This document shows, piece after piece, positions 50,556 to 59,106 of a stretch of DNA of 62,248 nucleotides. The notes beneath the pieces were generated by a model. It did not search any database, was not told the origin of the DNA, and saw only the letters and a program-made list of their open reading frames with translations. Source of the DNA: Candidatus Methanoperedens sp. (GTDB taxonomy: Archaea > Halobacteriota > Methanosarcinia > Methanosarcinales > Methanoperedenaceae); contig JAPMTX010000136.1 in assembly GCA_026552855.1 (NCBI GenBank), forward strand, positions 1-62,248. The letters are read 5' to 3'. The position numbers were made by a program, and so were the translations under genes. Numbering within the stretch: the first letter of the stretch is position 1; the number at the start of each line of letters is the position of its first letter.

Positions 50556-53500
50556 GAAATTTGAGGATAAGCCATAAGTTAGTAATCTCTTTAATAATAA
50601 TATCGCTCCTGCCCTATGCCGTAGTAAGTTACATCAATTATTCATCTGAAAAGGCTGCACTTGAGAAAAAGATCTTTGATGAACTGAGCGCGCTTGCTGA
50701 GGCAAAGAGCACACATATCTCAACCGTGGTGAATTTCAGAATAGAGCAGGTAAAGGAAGTAGCTACATCCAGTTTCATGCAGGAGATTGAGAGTAACGGC
50801 AGCGATCTTTCTTTTAATCTTGAGAGGGTGAAAAGGGAGATACCCGTGTTCTTCGAGATATCAGCCCTTGACCGCAACGGCAGGATTGTAGCCTCCACAG
50901 AGAGCAGTCTGGTAGATACAAATCATTCTGATGAGGAGTTTTTTAAGAAAGCTAAAGAAAACCTGTACCTTGGCAATATAAGTTATTATGGTAACAGGAC
51001 AGGATACATAATAGCATCTCCTGTGTTGAATAGAAGCACAGGAAGATTCATCGGTGTGGTTGTGTTCAGGGTCTATCCCAGGATAGTATACGACGTAACA
51101 AGTGATTATACCGGACTTGGGGAGAGCGGTGAGACGCTTCTTGTCCAGAGGAGGGGGAGCGATGTCGTCTATTTAAACCCCCTGCGCCATAATGCAAGTG
51201 CAGCCCTGCAGCTCATGTTTCCTCTCAATTCCAGCTTGGCTCTGCCTGCAATCCACGCAGCAAGAAGGGAAAACGGCACCATAAGGGCTCTTGATTATAG
51301 GGGGAGAGATGTTTTCGCCGCCTATACCTATATACCTGTTATCGACTGGGGACTGGTAGTGAAGATAGATTCCTCCGAGGCATTGATACCAGTGACCAGG
51401 TCTGAAGAGAGGCTCATTGCACTTGGTATATTTTATTTTGCGGTAGTATCGGCGCTAGCCTATCTTCTCGGCAGGAGATTTACGGCTCCGCTTGTAAGGC
51501 TTTCAGATGCTTCCAGGAAAGTAGCCAAAGGCTATCTTACAGTCCAGATAGAGCCTGAGAGCAGGGACGAGATCGGCGAACTTGCGCAGTCTTTCAATAT
51601 AATGGTAAAGAAATTGAAAGAGGTGTATGAGGGTCTGGAGCAAAAGGTGAAGGAGAGGACCAAGGACCTGAACAGAAGGAACCTGGAACTATCGGCTCTA
51701 ATCAAAACTAACCAGAGCATCTCAAGCGGTCTTGACCTGAACAGAGTCCTGGAGATAGCAGTCAGAGAAGCTGTGAAAACAGTTAACGTTTCCCACTGCT
51801 CTATAATACTCGTTGAGGAGGGGAAGGAGTACGGTACTGTAGCCTCAGAATATACCCCCAGAGACCGCATGAAGCCGTCCCTGGGAGAGATACTGTATTT
51901 TAAAGATTATCCAATGCTGGAAGAAGCCTACAGGAAAAGGGAGTACGTGCTGGTCGCTGATACTGCAAAGGCAGAGCTTTCCCCGAAAGAGAGGGAGATG
52001 GTACAGAGGCTGGATATCAGATCCATACTTGTGGTGCCTCTTATCCTGGGAGAGAAGACCCTGGGGACTATGCAGTTGAGCAGCCTCGGTGAAGTAAAAG
52101 AATTTACTGAAGAGGATATAGGCATCTGCCAGACTATCGCAAACCAGGCAGCAATCGCGATTGAGAACGCCCATCTATACAATGAACTCAGGCAGCATGA
52201 CAGGACGCTTGAGATATTGTTCGAGATAGACAGGGTGGTGAGCCAGTCCCTGTATCTGGATGACCTGTTGAGGGAGGCGATAGCCAAAGCCATACAGGTC
52301 ACTTCCTCGGATGCCGGCTGGATATACCTGATTGAATATGACGGGAAAAACCTGAGCCTTAAGACATACCAGGGAATATCCGAGGAGCTTGCACAGGTCG
52401 CCTCAAAGCTTACAGTAGAACAGGGAGTCTCAGGGATGACGGTCAGGTCAGGAAAACCGGTAATCATGGATATCGAGGACTATCCATATGCCGAGTTCCG
52501 TCCCCTTATGATGAAAAATGGTATAGTTTCCCTGGCTGGCGTCCCCCTGGTATCAAAGGGAAAGGTCCTGGGAGCCATGGTCCTTTCAAACCGCAGGCAC
52601 AGGATTTTTTCAAAAGATGATATAGACATCCTCGCATCCATAGGAAGCCAGATAGGAGTGGCGGTAGAGAACGCCAGACTTTATTCTGAGCTAATGCGCC
52701 GCAACCAGATAATGGAGATACTTTTTGAGATCGACAGGGTAGTGAGCCAGACGCTGAACCTGGATGAGATATTTAAAGAGGCGCTCGCTAAAACTTTGCA
52801 GGTGACTGCAACCGACGCAGGTTCGATCTATTTACTCGAAGATGATGGGAACGTACTTAAAATAAAGACTGCCCTGGGGCTTTCCGATACCTTTGTCAGG
52901 ATCGTTTCTGAGATAAAAGTGGGCGAGGGTATCTCAGGCAGGGCTGTCCAGATTAGAAAGCCCTTTGTCACGGATATCGATCACTATCCAACCCGTACTC
53001 TTTTGCCCTATCTGGAGAGGGAGGGGCTTGTTACGCTTGTTAGCGTGCCTCTTATGGCTAAAGGCAATGTGGTCGGAGCCATGAACCTTGCTAACCGCAG
53101 GCGCAGGGCGTTCTCGAAAGAGGATATAGATGCCCTTGCATCGATAGGCAGCCAGATAGGTGTGGCGGTAGAGAATGCAAGGCTATACCAGGAATCCAGG
53201 AGCGCCTATGAGAAACTGCAGTCTGCGTACGAAGAACTCAAATCACTGGACAGGATGAAGAGCGAGTTCCTGTCGAACGTCTCCCACGAGCTTAAGACCC
53301 CGCTTGTCTCGATACGGGGATATAGCGAACTGATGTACGATGAAAAGCTCGGTGCACTTATGCCGACCCAGAAGAAATCACTGGAAGCAATTATCAGGAA
53401 CACTGACAGGCTCACCCGGCTGATCGACAGCCTCCTGTTCCTGAGCGTACAGCAGATAGGCAAACCTGCGATTGAAATGAAAAAGCTGTCTATCGGGGAG

Positions 53501-53929
53501 ATAATAACCGCTTCTACGGCTGATATGAAGGTGCAGGCAGAGAGAAAGAACATAGATTTGATAAAAGATGTGCCTGCCAACATTGAGATCATCGGTGACA
53601 GGGACAGGTTGACTGAAGTGTTCCTTAACCTGATAGATAATGCCATAAAATTCACACATACCGGAGGCAAAATCACGATCAAAGCATGGGAAGAGGATGA
53701 CAGCGTGCATATAACAGTGGCAGATACGGGCATAGGGATACCTGAGAACGTGATACCATTCCTTTTCCAGAGGTTCTACCAGGCAGATGCTTCTCTGACC
53801 AGGAAATACGGCGGCACTGGTCTCGGACTGTATATATGCAAAAGTATCATCGATGCCCATAAAGGTGAGATCTGGATAGAGAGCAAAGTCGGGGCAGGGA
53901 CGACAGTGCATGTCAGGCTGCCAAAATAG
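50552..53929 (+). CDS. Multi-GAF sensor histidine kinase with Cache and HAMP
   Basis: A 1125-residue membrane kinase. A transmembrane helix (about 8-26) precedes an extracytoplasmic Cache-type sensor (about 35-275: DRNGRIVASTESSLVDTNHS; GRFIGVVVFRVYP). A second helix follows near 288-308, then HAMP (about 310-360). Three GAF domains follow (about 380-540, 550-710, 720-880); the second and third are similar to each other and begin ILFEIDRVVSQ. HisKA (SNVSHELKTPLVSIRGYSEL, His about 912) and HATPase (LNLIDNAIKFTHTGGK; DTGIGIPENVIPFLFQRFYQ; GGTGLGLYICK) complete it. The start is a GTG overlapping the receiver stop. It probably phosphorylates that receiver. Confidence 0.92.
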   Translation: MRNLRISHKLVISLIIISLLPYAVVSYINYSSEKAALEKKIFDELSALAEAKSTHISTVVNFRIEQVKEVATSSFMQEIESNGSDLSFNLERVKREIPVFFEISALDRNGRIVASTESSLVDTNHSDEEFFKKAKENLYLGNISYYGNRTGYIIASPVLNRSTGRFIGVVVFRVYPRIVYDVTSDYTGLGESGETLLVQRRGSDVVYLNPLRHNASAALQLMFPLNSSLALPAIHAARRENGTIRALDYRGRDVFAAYTYIPVIDWGLVVKIDSSEALIPVTRSEERLIALGIFYFAVVSALAYLLGRRFTAPLVRLSDASRKVAKGYLTVQIEPESRDEIGELAQSFNIMVKKLKEVYEGLEQKVKERTKDLNRRNLELSALIKTNQSISSGLDLNRVLEIAVREAVKTVNVSHCSIILVEEGKEYGTVASEYTPRDRMKPSLGEILYFKDYPMLEEAYRKREYVLVADTAKAELSPKEREMVQRLDIRSILVVPLILGEKTLGTMQLSSLGEVKEFTEEDIGICQTIANQAAIAIENAHLYNELRQHDRTLEILFEIDRVVSQSLYLDDLLREAIAKAIQVTSSDAGWIYLIEYDGKNLSLKTYQGISEELAQVASKLTVEQGVSGMTVRSGKPVIMDIEDYPYAEFRPLMMKNGIVSLAGVPLVSKGKVLGAMVLSNRRHRIFSKDDIDILASIGSQIGVAVENARLYSELMRRNQIMEILFEIDRVVSQTLNLDEIFKEALAKTLQVTATDAGSIYLLEDDGNVLKIKTALGLSDTFVRIVSEIKVGEGISGRAVQIRKPFVTDIDHYPTRTLLPYLEREGLVTLVSVPLMAKGNVVGAMNLANRRRRAFSKEDIDALASIGSQIGVAVENARLYQESRSAYEKLQSAYEELKSLDRMKSEFLSNVSHELKTPLVSIRGYSELMYDEKLGALMPTQKKSLEAIIRNTDRLTRLIDSLLFLSVQQIGKPAIEMKKLSIGEIITASTADMKVQAERKNIDLIKDVPANIEIIGDRDRLTEVFLNLIDNAIKFTHTGGKITIKAWEEDDSVHITVADTGIGIPENVIPFLFQRFYQADASLTRKYGGTGLGLYICKSIIDAHKGEIWIESKVGAGTTVHVRLPK

Positions 53930-53935
53930 GTATAA

Positions 53936-54772
53936 TCAGCGTATGTCGAATATCGATTCCAGGTACTTCCTCTCCTCCGTCAATTCCCTTACCTTATCCT
54001 CCCGCGTCATTGGCTTTGAGTACGCCTTATCATCGATCTCTATCGTAAGGTCGCCGTCGTAGCCTGAACTCTGAAGCGCCCGGAATACTGCCTCCATGTT
54101 CTTATTGCGATGCGATGGGTAGTGCTGTTTCCCGTCATGCGGCGCGCCGATGTGCACGTTTATGATCTTATCTCCGAGTTCACCGATGAAAGACATGGCA
54201 GTCTGCGGGGATTGAATGAACGCATGGGTCACGTCAAACGTGAAAAAAAGCCCGGGAAATTTGCTTAAAACCTCTTTCATCTCCCCAGGCGTTGAGCACA
54301 TGCTTGATACACCCGGCATTCTGTTCTCAAGAGAGAGGGAGAGTTCAAGCTCATCCGCTTTCTTTTTGCATACTTTGAGGTATTTTAAGAACTTGCCCCA
54401 GTCCTCGTTCGTCGGGGTGCGGTGGACTGTGCGTTTGCCGGGATGTATCGTGACTACCCTTGCGCCGAGCTTGTTCGCAAGTTCAAGAGACCACAGCGTC
54501 TCCTTTATGGTGGCTTCGTGCACATAATCGTTGTATGAGGAGGGGTTTAGGTCAAGTATCGGCGCATGCAGGGTGCATCCCTCAGGCATCATGGCGATGG
54601 CTTCTTCCAGCGCAGCCTGGACTATCAAATCATGCCTGTCCTTCCAGAAATCAGGGGTCTCAGCCCAGAACTCAACGCTCTTTATGCCTGCCTCAAGCAG
54701 TATCTCCATTATATCTGAGATGCTGTATTCCCACAGGAAAAGAGATGCGCATGAAAGCCTCATTCCCGACAC
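53936..54772 (-). CDS. Xylose isomerase-like TIM-barrel (AP endonuclease family 2) protein
   Basis: A 278-residue sugar phosphate isomerase/epimerase-type TIM barrel. It starts MSGMRLSCASLFLWEYSISD. Metal-ligand-style motifs are LHAPILDLNPSSYNDYVHEA, VVTIHPGKRTVHRTPTNEDW, LSLENRMPGVSSMCSTPGEM, FTFDVTHAFIQSPQTAMSFI, IINVHIGAPHDGKQHYPSHR and LTIEIDDKAYSKPMTREDKV. This is the set of His, Glu and Asp residues typical of the superfamily. Endonuclease IV-type repair and isomerase functions cannot be separated here. It converges with the kinase gene. Confidence 0.82.
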   Translation of the reverse strand: MSGMRLSCASLFLWEYSISDIMEILLEAGIKSVEFWAETPDFWKDRHDLIVQAALEEAIAMMPEGCTLHAPILDLNPSSYNDYVHEATIKETLWSLELANKLGARVVTIHPGKRTVHRTPTNEDWGKFLKYLKVCKKKADELELSLSLENRMPGVSSMCSTPGEMKEVLSKFPGLFFTFDVTHAFIQSPQTAMSFIGELGDKIINVHIGAPHDGKQHYPSHRNKNMEAVFRALQSSGYDGDLTIEIDDKAYSKPMTREDKVRELTEERKYLESIFDIR

Positions 54773-54856
54773 CTGTATGATTATTGGAGCTGAATCTATA
54801 TATCAGTTGTCAATTTTGGCTCTGGTGAATCTTCGGTGGGCTTTGTAAAGAAATTT

Positions 54857-54885
54857 TGTTGAATCGGCGTTGGTGAATCGGTGGG
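54857..54885 (+). repeat. Left arm of a 29-base inverted repeat
   Basis: TGTTGAATCGGCGTTGGTGA plus nine bases. Its reverse complement matches 59066-59095 at about 26 of 30 positions with one gap. A partial related copy (CTGGTGAATCTTCGGTGGG) lies just upstream at about 54823-54841. The arms bracket the accessory genes between the isomerase and arcS. Confidence 0.5.
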
Positions 54886-54946
54886 TTTATATTCTGACGA
54901 TAATTTCTTAGCTGAATAATAACAACTCTTAATTATATCTAAGAAT

Positions 54947-56293
54947 TTATAAAAAATCTATAACACGCAATTCTTTTGGAAAAACAGATGTCCCGTCATA
55001 GACATAGTCCATTATTAGTCCCCCATGATATGTGTATCTAATAACCCATAAAAAACGTGGGAAATGTTCTGTGAGTACCTCTTCTTTATCTTTGCAGGGG
55101 TGCTTCCATATAAATTCTTTATATTTTCTTACTTCCATTAAATATAATGTAGTGGTAAACTTTGTTCCGTGTGTTGATTCGAACTGCTCTGCATTTCTCT
55201 TGTGCTTTTTCAAAAAGATATTATATATTCGGGCAAAACTCAATCTTATCTTTGGATATATGGGAACAATCAAATGATCGACATACAGATGTGAGAATTC
55301 GCCATTTTTAACCCATTCATTGTCCCATTCAGTAAATTTTCCTATAGGGATTACCTTACTATAAGGACCTATTTGATCGTCATGTACATATAATTCTTTC
55401 AGAGTACCGTGTTTATGACGATAGCCACTAATTACAGCGGCATGAAAGGCAGAATTATTTTCGCCTGTCAATCTAAGAGTAGCAATAATCGGCAGCTTAA
55501 TTTTTGTATATGCCCTTACAACATCAGTTACAATATCGTCATCAGCCGTATAATCTTGATATTTATGAATATTCCTAACATCTATGAATTCCGTTTCCAA
55601 TCCAATAGAGTTAAAATAATTTTTCATTTGATATAATGATAAACCCTCTGATGGATAATTACGCTCAAGAGATGGGAAAACAACAGATTTTTCGGTAACT
55701 TCAAAAGGAGAGTGTTTTGGAATACCGAAAAGGTCATTTAAAGGATGTGAGGCTATCCAACAAGCTGCTGTAGCACAAGCACCCACAGCTTTATCCTGGG
55801 TTTGAAAAGGCAGAGCTTTTATTTTCAAAGGAATTCCAAAAAAAGATAAATTGTGCAATCCCGTTACAAAATAGCGACATTCACCTTTATCTTTTAAAGG
55901 ATATGTTTTCAATACGGTGCGACCAATTATAGGACAACCATTCGAATCGTGTATCGGTTTAATCACAACGAAGCCAAGATATGTACTATTTAATTTTTCC
56001 AAGATTTTCTCATCATAATCTATTAATAACCGTTTAAGGTCTTTATCAGAAAAAAATGGGGAAAAGAAATGTAACCTTGTTGTGAATTTCTCGTCAATAT
56101 CGAAAGAACGTGAGTAAAAATTAGAAAAATCAATCAGATAATCTTTATCTATATATTTATTTTCAATTATATATGTTTTGGCTTTTAAGTTATTAAGATA
56201 TTTAAATAAATATTCTCCAACAGAGGAATGCCCCAAATCATTCAGTGCTTGGTTAAAAAAGTGCACTTCGGGGAGAGAGGATTTGTCATTCAT
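54947..56293 (-). CDS. Papain/C39-like cysteine peptidase-type protein, unknown
   Basis: A 448-residue soluble protein. The central part has a plausible Cys-His-Asp set for a papain/C39-like fold: Cys in VGACATAACWIASHPLNDLF (near 178), His in NNSAFHAAVISGYRHKHG (near 285), and Asp in LYVHDDQIGPYSKVIPIGKF. The N-terminal 165 residues look alpha/beta (TRLHFFSPFFSDKDLKRLLI), and the C-terminal 100 residues are unassigned. There is no signal peptide. A 55-residue gene lies three bases upstream and a 42-residue ORF before that, forming a probable three-gene transcript. Processing of a small protein is one possibility. The family call is tentative. Confidence 0.5.
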   Translation of the reverse strand: MNDKSSLPEVHFFNQALNDLGHSSVGEYLFKYLNNLKAKTYIIENKYIDKDYLIDFSNFYSRSFDIDEKFTTRLHFFSPFFSDKDLKRLLIDYDEKILEKLNSTYLGFVVIKPIHDSNGCPIIGRTVLKTYPLKDKGECRYFVTGLHNLSFFGIPLKIKALPFQTQDKAVGACATAACWIASHPLNDLFGIPKHSPFEVTEKSVVFPSLERNYPSEGLSLYQMKNYFNSIGLETEFIDVRNIHKYQDYTADDDIVTDVVRAYTKIKLPIIATLRLTGENNSAFHAAVISGYRHKHGTLKELYVHDDQIGPYSKVIPIGKFTEWDNEWVKNGEFSHLYVDHLIVPIYPKIRLSFARIYNIFLKKHKRNAEQFESTHGTKFTTTLYLMEVRKYKEFIWKHPCKDKEEVLTEHFPRFLWVIRYTYHGGLIMDYVYDGTSVFPKELRVIDFL

Positions 56294-56296
56294 TCA

Positions 56297-56464
56297 TTAA
56301 ATTGTAAATGGTCTGAGCAAATCTTCAACTGATATATTGCTAAGTTCTCGATGTAACTTTTCTCCATCTTTTCTAATATCCAAATCGGAAACCTTAGCAA
56401 GCTCTCTCTTAATTATATTTATTTTTGGTTTAATTTCAGCCTCTATTTTTTCTCTGTCAGCCAC
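56297..56464 (-). CDS. Small charged protein, 55 residues, GTG start
   Basis: Reads MADREKIEAEIKPKINIIKR then ELAKVSDLDIRKDGEKLHRE and LSNISVEDLLRPFTI. GGAGG lies seven bases before the GTG, a strong ribosome-binding site. The stop is three bases from the start of the peptidase-like gene. Mostly helical and highly charged. Probably a partner, regulator or substrate of the downstream protein. No family recognised. Confidence 0.6.
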   Translation of the reverse strand: MADREKIEAEIKPKINIIKRELAKVSDLDIRKDGEKLHRELSNISVEDLLRPFTI

Positions 56465-56469
56465 CTAAT

Positions 56470-56598
56470 TTACCTCCTTATTTTCCCGTATAAACCATCT
56501 AAATTAATTTTGTTAGATATTGATGAAATAACCATTTGAGACGAGAAACTTGATGAAGTAGACGCAATTTTAAGCCCACCTTGCTTAATTTTTATCAT
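56470..56598 (-). CDS. Possible 42-residue peptide gene
   Basis: MIKIKQGGLKIASTSSSFSS, then QMVISSISNKINLDGLYGKI and two Arg. The frame stays open upstream (KGKNSKNNYIGADA) to a stop, without another start. A strong TATA-like TTATATATATACC on the minus strand near 56650-56662 would start transcription about 30 bases ahead of this extension. Its stop is five bases from the next gene. Rich in serine and small residues. Confidence 0.35.
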   Translation of the reverse strand: MIKIKQGGLKIASTSSSFSSQMVISSISNKINLDGLYGKIRR

Positions 56599-56685
56599 TG
56601 CATCCGCACCAATATAGTTGTTCTTTGAGTTTTTGCCCTTTATTTATAGAAGGTATATATATAACTTACCTCTATTTATAATTAA

Positions 56686-56720
56686 CTCATTAGTATGATA
56701 ATGATGGTAACACTAATGAG
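56686..56720. terminator. Hairpin with T-run
   Basis: CTCATTAGT and ACTAATGAG form a perfect 9-bp stem around a 17-base loop, followed on the plus strand by ATGTTTTTT. It lies just past the end of the transposase remnant (56746) and upstream of the small-ORF promoter. It could be a terminator-like structure or the inverted-repeat scar of the insertion sequence. Confidence 0.35.
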
Positions 56721-56745
56721 ATGTTTTTTAGACACAAAAAAGTTA

Positions 56746-57314
56746 TTACGCACCTTTATTTCTCTGGTACTCAACACTTTTCTGTATCATTCCCATCCAT
56801 CTATTCCTTCCGAGTTTAAGATCAATCCCTGCCGCCTGTGCTGGCGTTTTGCCATTTAAAACAGTGTGCGGTCATATATAGTTATAGAAAGCCTTGAAGC
56901 TATTATTAAACTCTATTGTTGTCTCATCGTTATGCAATCCTCTCATGGTCTTTTCCCTCTCCCTGACTGTATTATGCAACCTCTCAACCTTGTTATTATT
57001 CGTTCTGGCTTTCAATCCCTCTGCTCCGCCTCTTTCTGCTGGACTGTTAGAGCGTCTTTTAAAGCAAGCCAGAATTTAACAGCGTGTATGTGTTTGCACT
57101 CCACCCCTCTATGAGTATGATCTGGGCATTCGCATGTCCAGCCTGAATTATTATTCAGGTTGCTTATGACTTTATACACCTTATCGCCTGGTTGGGGGGG
57201 CACTTGGTACGTATTTCTTGCTAATACGATAGGCGTAACGCCGCTGTTTATTATCGTCTGTCCTCTCAACATTCTCGAAATATCGGTTTGCATTTTTCTG
57301 CCATCGGCAAACAT
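56746..57314 (-). pseudogene. Degenerate IS transposase with SWIM zinc finger
   Basis: Remnant of an archaeal DDE transposase (IS6-like). The N-terminal part (57012-57314) encodes a SWIM-type zinc finger, CECPDHTHRGVECKHIHAVK. The central catalytic region is missing. The C-terminal part then reads RTNNNKVERLHNTVREREKT and FNNSFKAFYNYI, hits an in-frame TGA, and continues PHTVLNGKTPAQAAGIDLKL. The TGA replaces the Arg expected in the YIRPHTxLNGKTPAQAAGI pattern. An internal deletion plus a nonsense change make it non-functional. Confidence 0.82.
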
Positions 57315-57450
57315 CTCACATCACTAAATAGCTAATATGTAGCTACATTATAATAAAGGTTGTGATTATACAATATAGCTTTTTTATAGCTAAATAGTAT
57401 TTATTTTTAACCATTAAGTATTTATGTTATGAACACATAATAATATTTAT

Positions 57451-57615
57451 ATGGGACAAGAAAAAGAGATGGAAGTAACATTTAAAGCCTTTCAAGTTGT
57501 TGAAAAACTTGTTAAACCGTCTGGGAACTCTGGTAGAGTCTATGTACCAAAAGAATGGGTGGGAAAGAGAGTGAAAATCTTTTTAATTGAACCGGTAAAT
57601 AGTGAAGAGGCGTAG
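57451..57615 (+). CDS. DUF2080-family small protein
   Basis: A 54-residue protein reading MGQEKEMEVTFKAFQVVEKL then VKPSGNSGRVYVPKEWVGKR and VKIFLIEPVNSEEA. The KPSGNSGRVYVPKEWVGKRV core is the DUF2080 signature, an AbrB-like small family common in archaea near transposases. A leaderless start is likely (TAATATTTAT upstream). It lies five bases before the membrane protein gene. Probably a small DNA-binding or antitoxin-like protein. Confidence 0.75.
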   Translation: MGQEKEMEVTFKAFQVVEKLVKPSGNSGRVYVPKEWVGKRVKIFLIEPVNSEEA

Positions 57616-57620
57616 AAATT

Positions 57621-58148
57621 ATGAACGATGATGTTTTAAAAGATTATAGTATATGGAATTTAATAAATAAATTCGGCATTTTTAACATTCTATTTGATTT
57701 TGATTCAGTCTCAGCTTACTTTTTAACTATCATAACTGCATATTTCTATATACCCCGTTCTGATTTCTTTGAAATTGCTGGTGCTTTAAGCTCGTCATTC
57801 ATCGGTGCTGATGCTGCATTATTAGGTATTGTGATTGCAGGGTTTGCAATAGCTGTTTCCATGTTCGATAAAAAATTCTTATTGTTTTTGGATAAGTTTG
57901 GGATTTTTGAAGAAATGATTTTTTATTTCATTTTTACGACTATACTTCTTGGTTTTGGACTGATAGCTTCCATTATTCTATCTATCTCTATCCCATTTGA
58001 TCACTGGGTTTCTAAAGTGTTGTTCCCGTTTAGTGTTTTATTTACTATCTGGGGTATTTTGAGCGTGCTTTTACTACTTGCTGTGTTCCTTAAAGACGTA
58101 GCTATACTCAAAAAGGATTACTCACAGTTGCCAGACGATGCAATTTAA
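57621..58148 (+). CDS. Four-helix membrane protein, unknown
   Basis: A 175-residue membrane protein with four hydrophobic segments (about 28-46, 55-80, 95-122, 130-155): YFLTIITAYFYI; ALLGIVIAGFAIAVSM; MIFYFIFTTILLGFGLIASI; VLFTIWGILSVLLLLAVFL. The C-terminus is charged (KDVAILKKDYSQLPDDAI). It follows the DUF2080 gene by five bases and overlaps the converging gene by four. DUF2080-membrane protein pairs could be a small defence or toxin unit, but the sequence alone does not show this. Confidence 0.68.
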   Translation: MNDDVLKDYSIWNLINKFGIFNILFDFDSVSAYFLTIITAYFYIPRSDFFEIAGALSSSFIGADAALLGIVIAGFAIAVSMFDKKFLLFLDKFGIFEEMIFYFIFTTILLGFGLIASIILSISIPFDHWVSKVLFPFSVLFTIWGILSVLLLLAVFLKDVAILKKDYSQLPDDAI

Positions 58149-58951
58149 CCTTGCTCCTCTTTTATTTCTCTACTTTTTGCAATAAAATCTTCATCATCAA
58201 TAACTTCAATCATTCTATACAAGATTTTTTTTCTCGTTTCGAAAACCCTTTTTCTTTGATCTTGTTCAGCGTATAGTTTTGCATCCCACCACCCCTCTTC
58301 AGCGTATTCTAAACCGCCTTGTGTAATTGACCCTTCAATATTGATACCGTCTTTATTACCAAATTCAAGTTCTTTTATTTTTTGTTCAATAATAAACTCT
58401 TTTGCTTTTCTAATATTTGGTTTGTTAATATCTATAGGATTGGGTATCTTGATGTTTTTGAATGTAATTTTTGTAACCCTATCTACGTTCTCTAAAAATT
58501 GTCTTATTTCCTGAACGTCTCTTTTAAGAATAATATCAAAATGTCTTATGGCATTGTCACTTACATTAATTAATATATCCTCCAAAACATTTTTGAAAGT
58601 ATTATATGATAAATAGGGATAATTATCTTCGAATATTATCAATTCGTTATTGAAGATTATAAATCTGCTCCCCATTTTCACATGTTTTCCTTTAAGTTCT
58701 TCTTCTTTGCGTTTCCATTGATCGGAGTCAAAATATTGTTCCTTTGTATGCGGTGATAATTTCAATAGCCATCCAAAAATATAATTTTGTCCCTCGTTGA
58801 TTCTCAAATCGCATATAACATAATTGTGAGAGCGTTTTTCAATTTCTCTCTTTTCTTCTTGGGCTTTTCTCAAATAATCCTCAAGTTCCAACGGTTCTAA
58901 TGTCTCTATTCCCATCTTTAACCAACCAATCAATATCTTCGACACAATCAT
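58145..58951 (-). CDS. Hypothetical protein, possibly accessory/defence
   Basis: A 268-residue soluble protein with no family I can name. It begins in an ambiguous cluster of starts (TTG 58957, ATG 58951, ATG 58915); the clearly protein-like part begins MGIETLEPLELEDYLRKAQE. It contains NYVICDLRINEGQNYIFGWL, MGSRFIIFNNELIIFEDNYP and a C-terminal half with GSITQGGLEYAEEGWWDAKL. The alternation of strands and helices and lack of membrane segments suggest a cytosolic enzyme or sensor. It is AT-rich like its neighbours, unlike the flanking core genes. Confidence 0.6.
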   Translation of the reverse strand: MIVSKILIGWLKMGIETLEPLELEDYLRKAQEEKREIEKRSHNYVICDLRINEGQNYIFGWLLKLSPHTKEQYFDSDQWKRKEEELKGKHVKMGSRFIIFNNELIIFEDNYPYLSYNTFKNVLEDILINVSDNAIRHFDIILKRDVQEIRQFLENVDRVTKITFKNIKIPNPIDINKPNIRKAKEFIIEQKIKELEFGNKDGINIEGSITQGGLEYAEEGWWDAKLYAEQDQRKRVFETRKKILYRMIEVIDDEDFIAKSREIKEEQG

Positions 58952-59065
58952 CACCAAATAGCTATAATGTATTGCACAAAATTACTTATGAATATATAAA
59001 TTTGATGTATTGTTTTCGAGGTGCTTATCCAGTGGATTTTTACAACCCATAACTACATAGGCTCG

Positions 59066-59095
59066 CCCACCGACTCACCAACCGCAGATTCAACA
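59066..59095 (-). repeat. Right arm of the 29-base inverted repeat
   Basis: CCCACCGACTCACCAACCGC plus ten bases, the inverted partner of 54857-54885. It lies just downstream of the arcS stop, at the end of the AT-rich accessory stretch. Confidence 0.5.
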
Positions 59096-59106
59096 CCTTA
59101 AAAACT

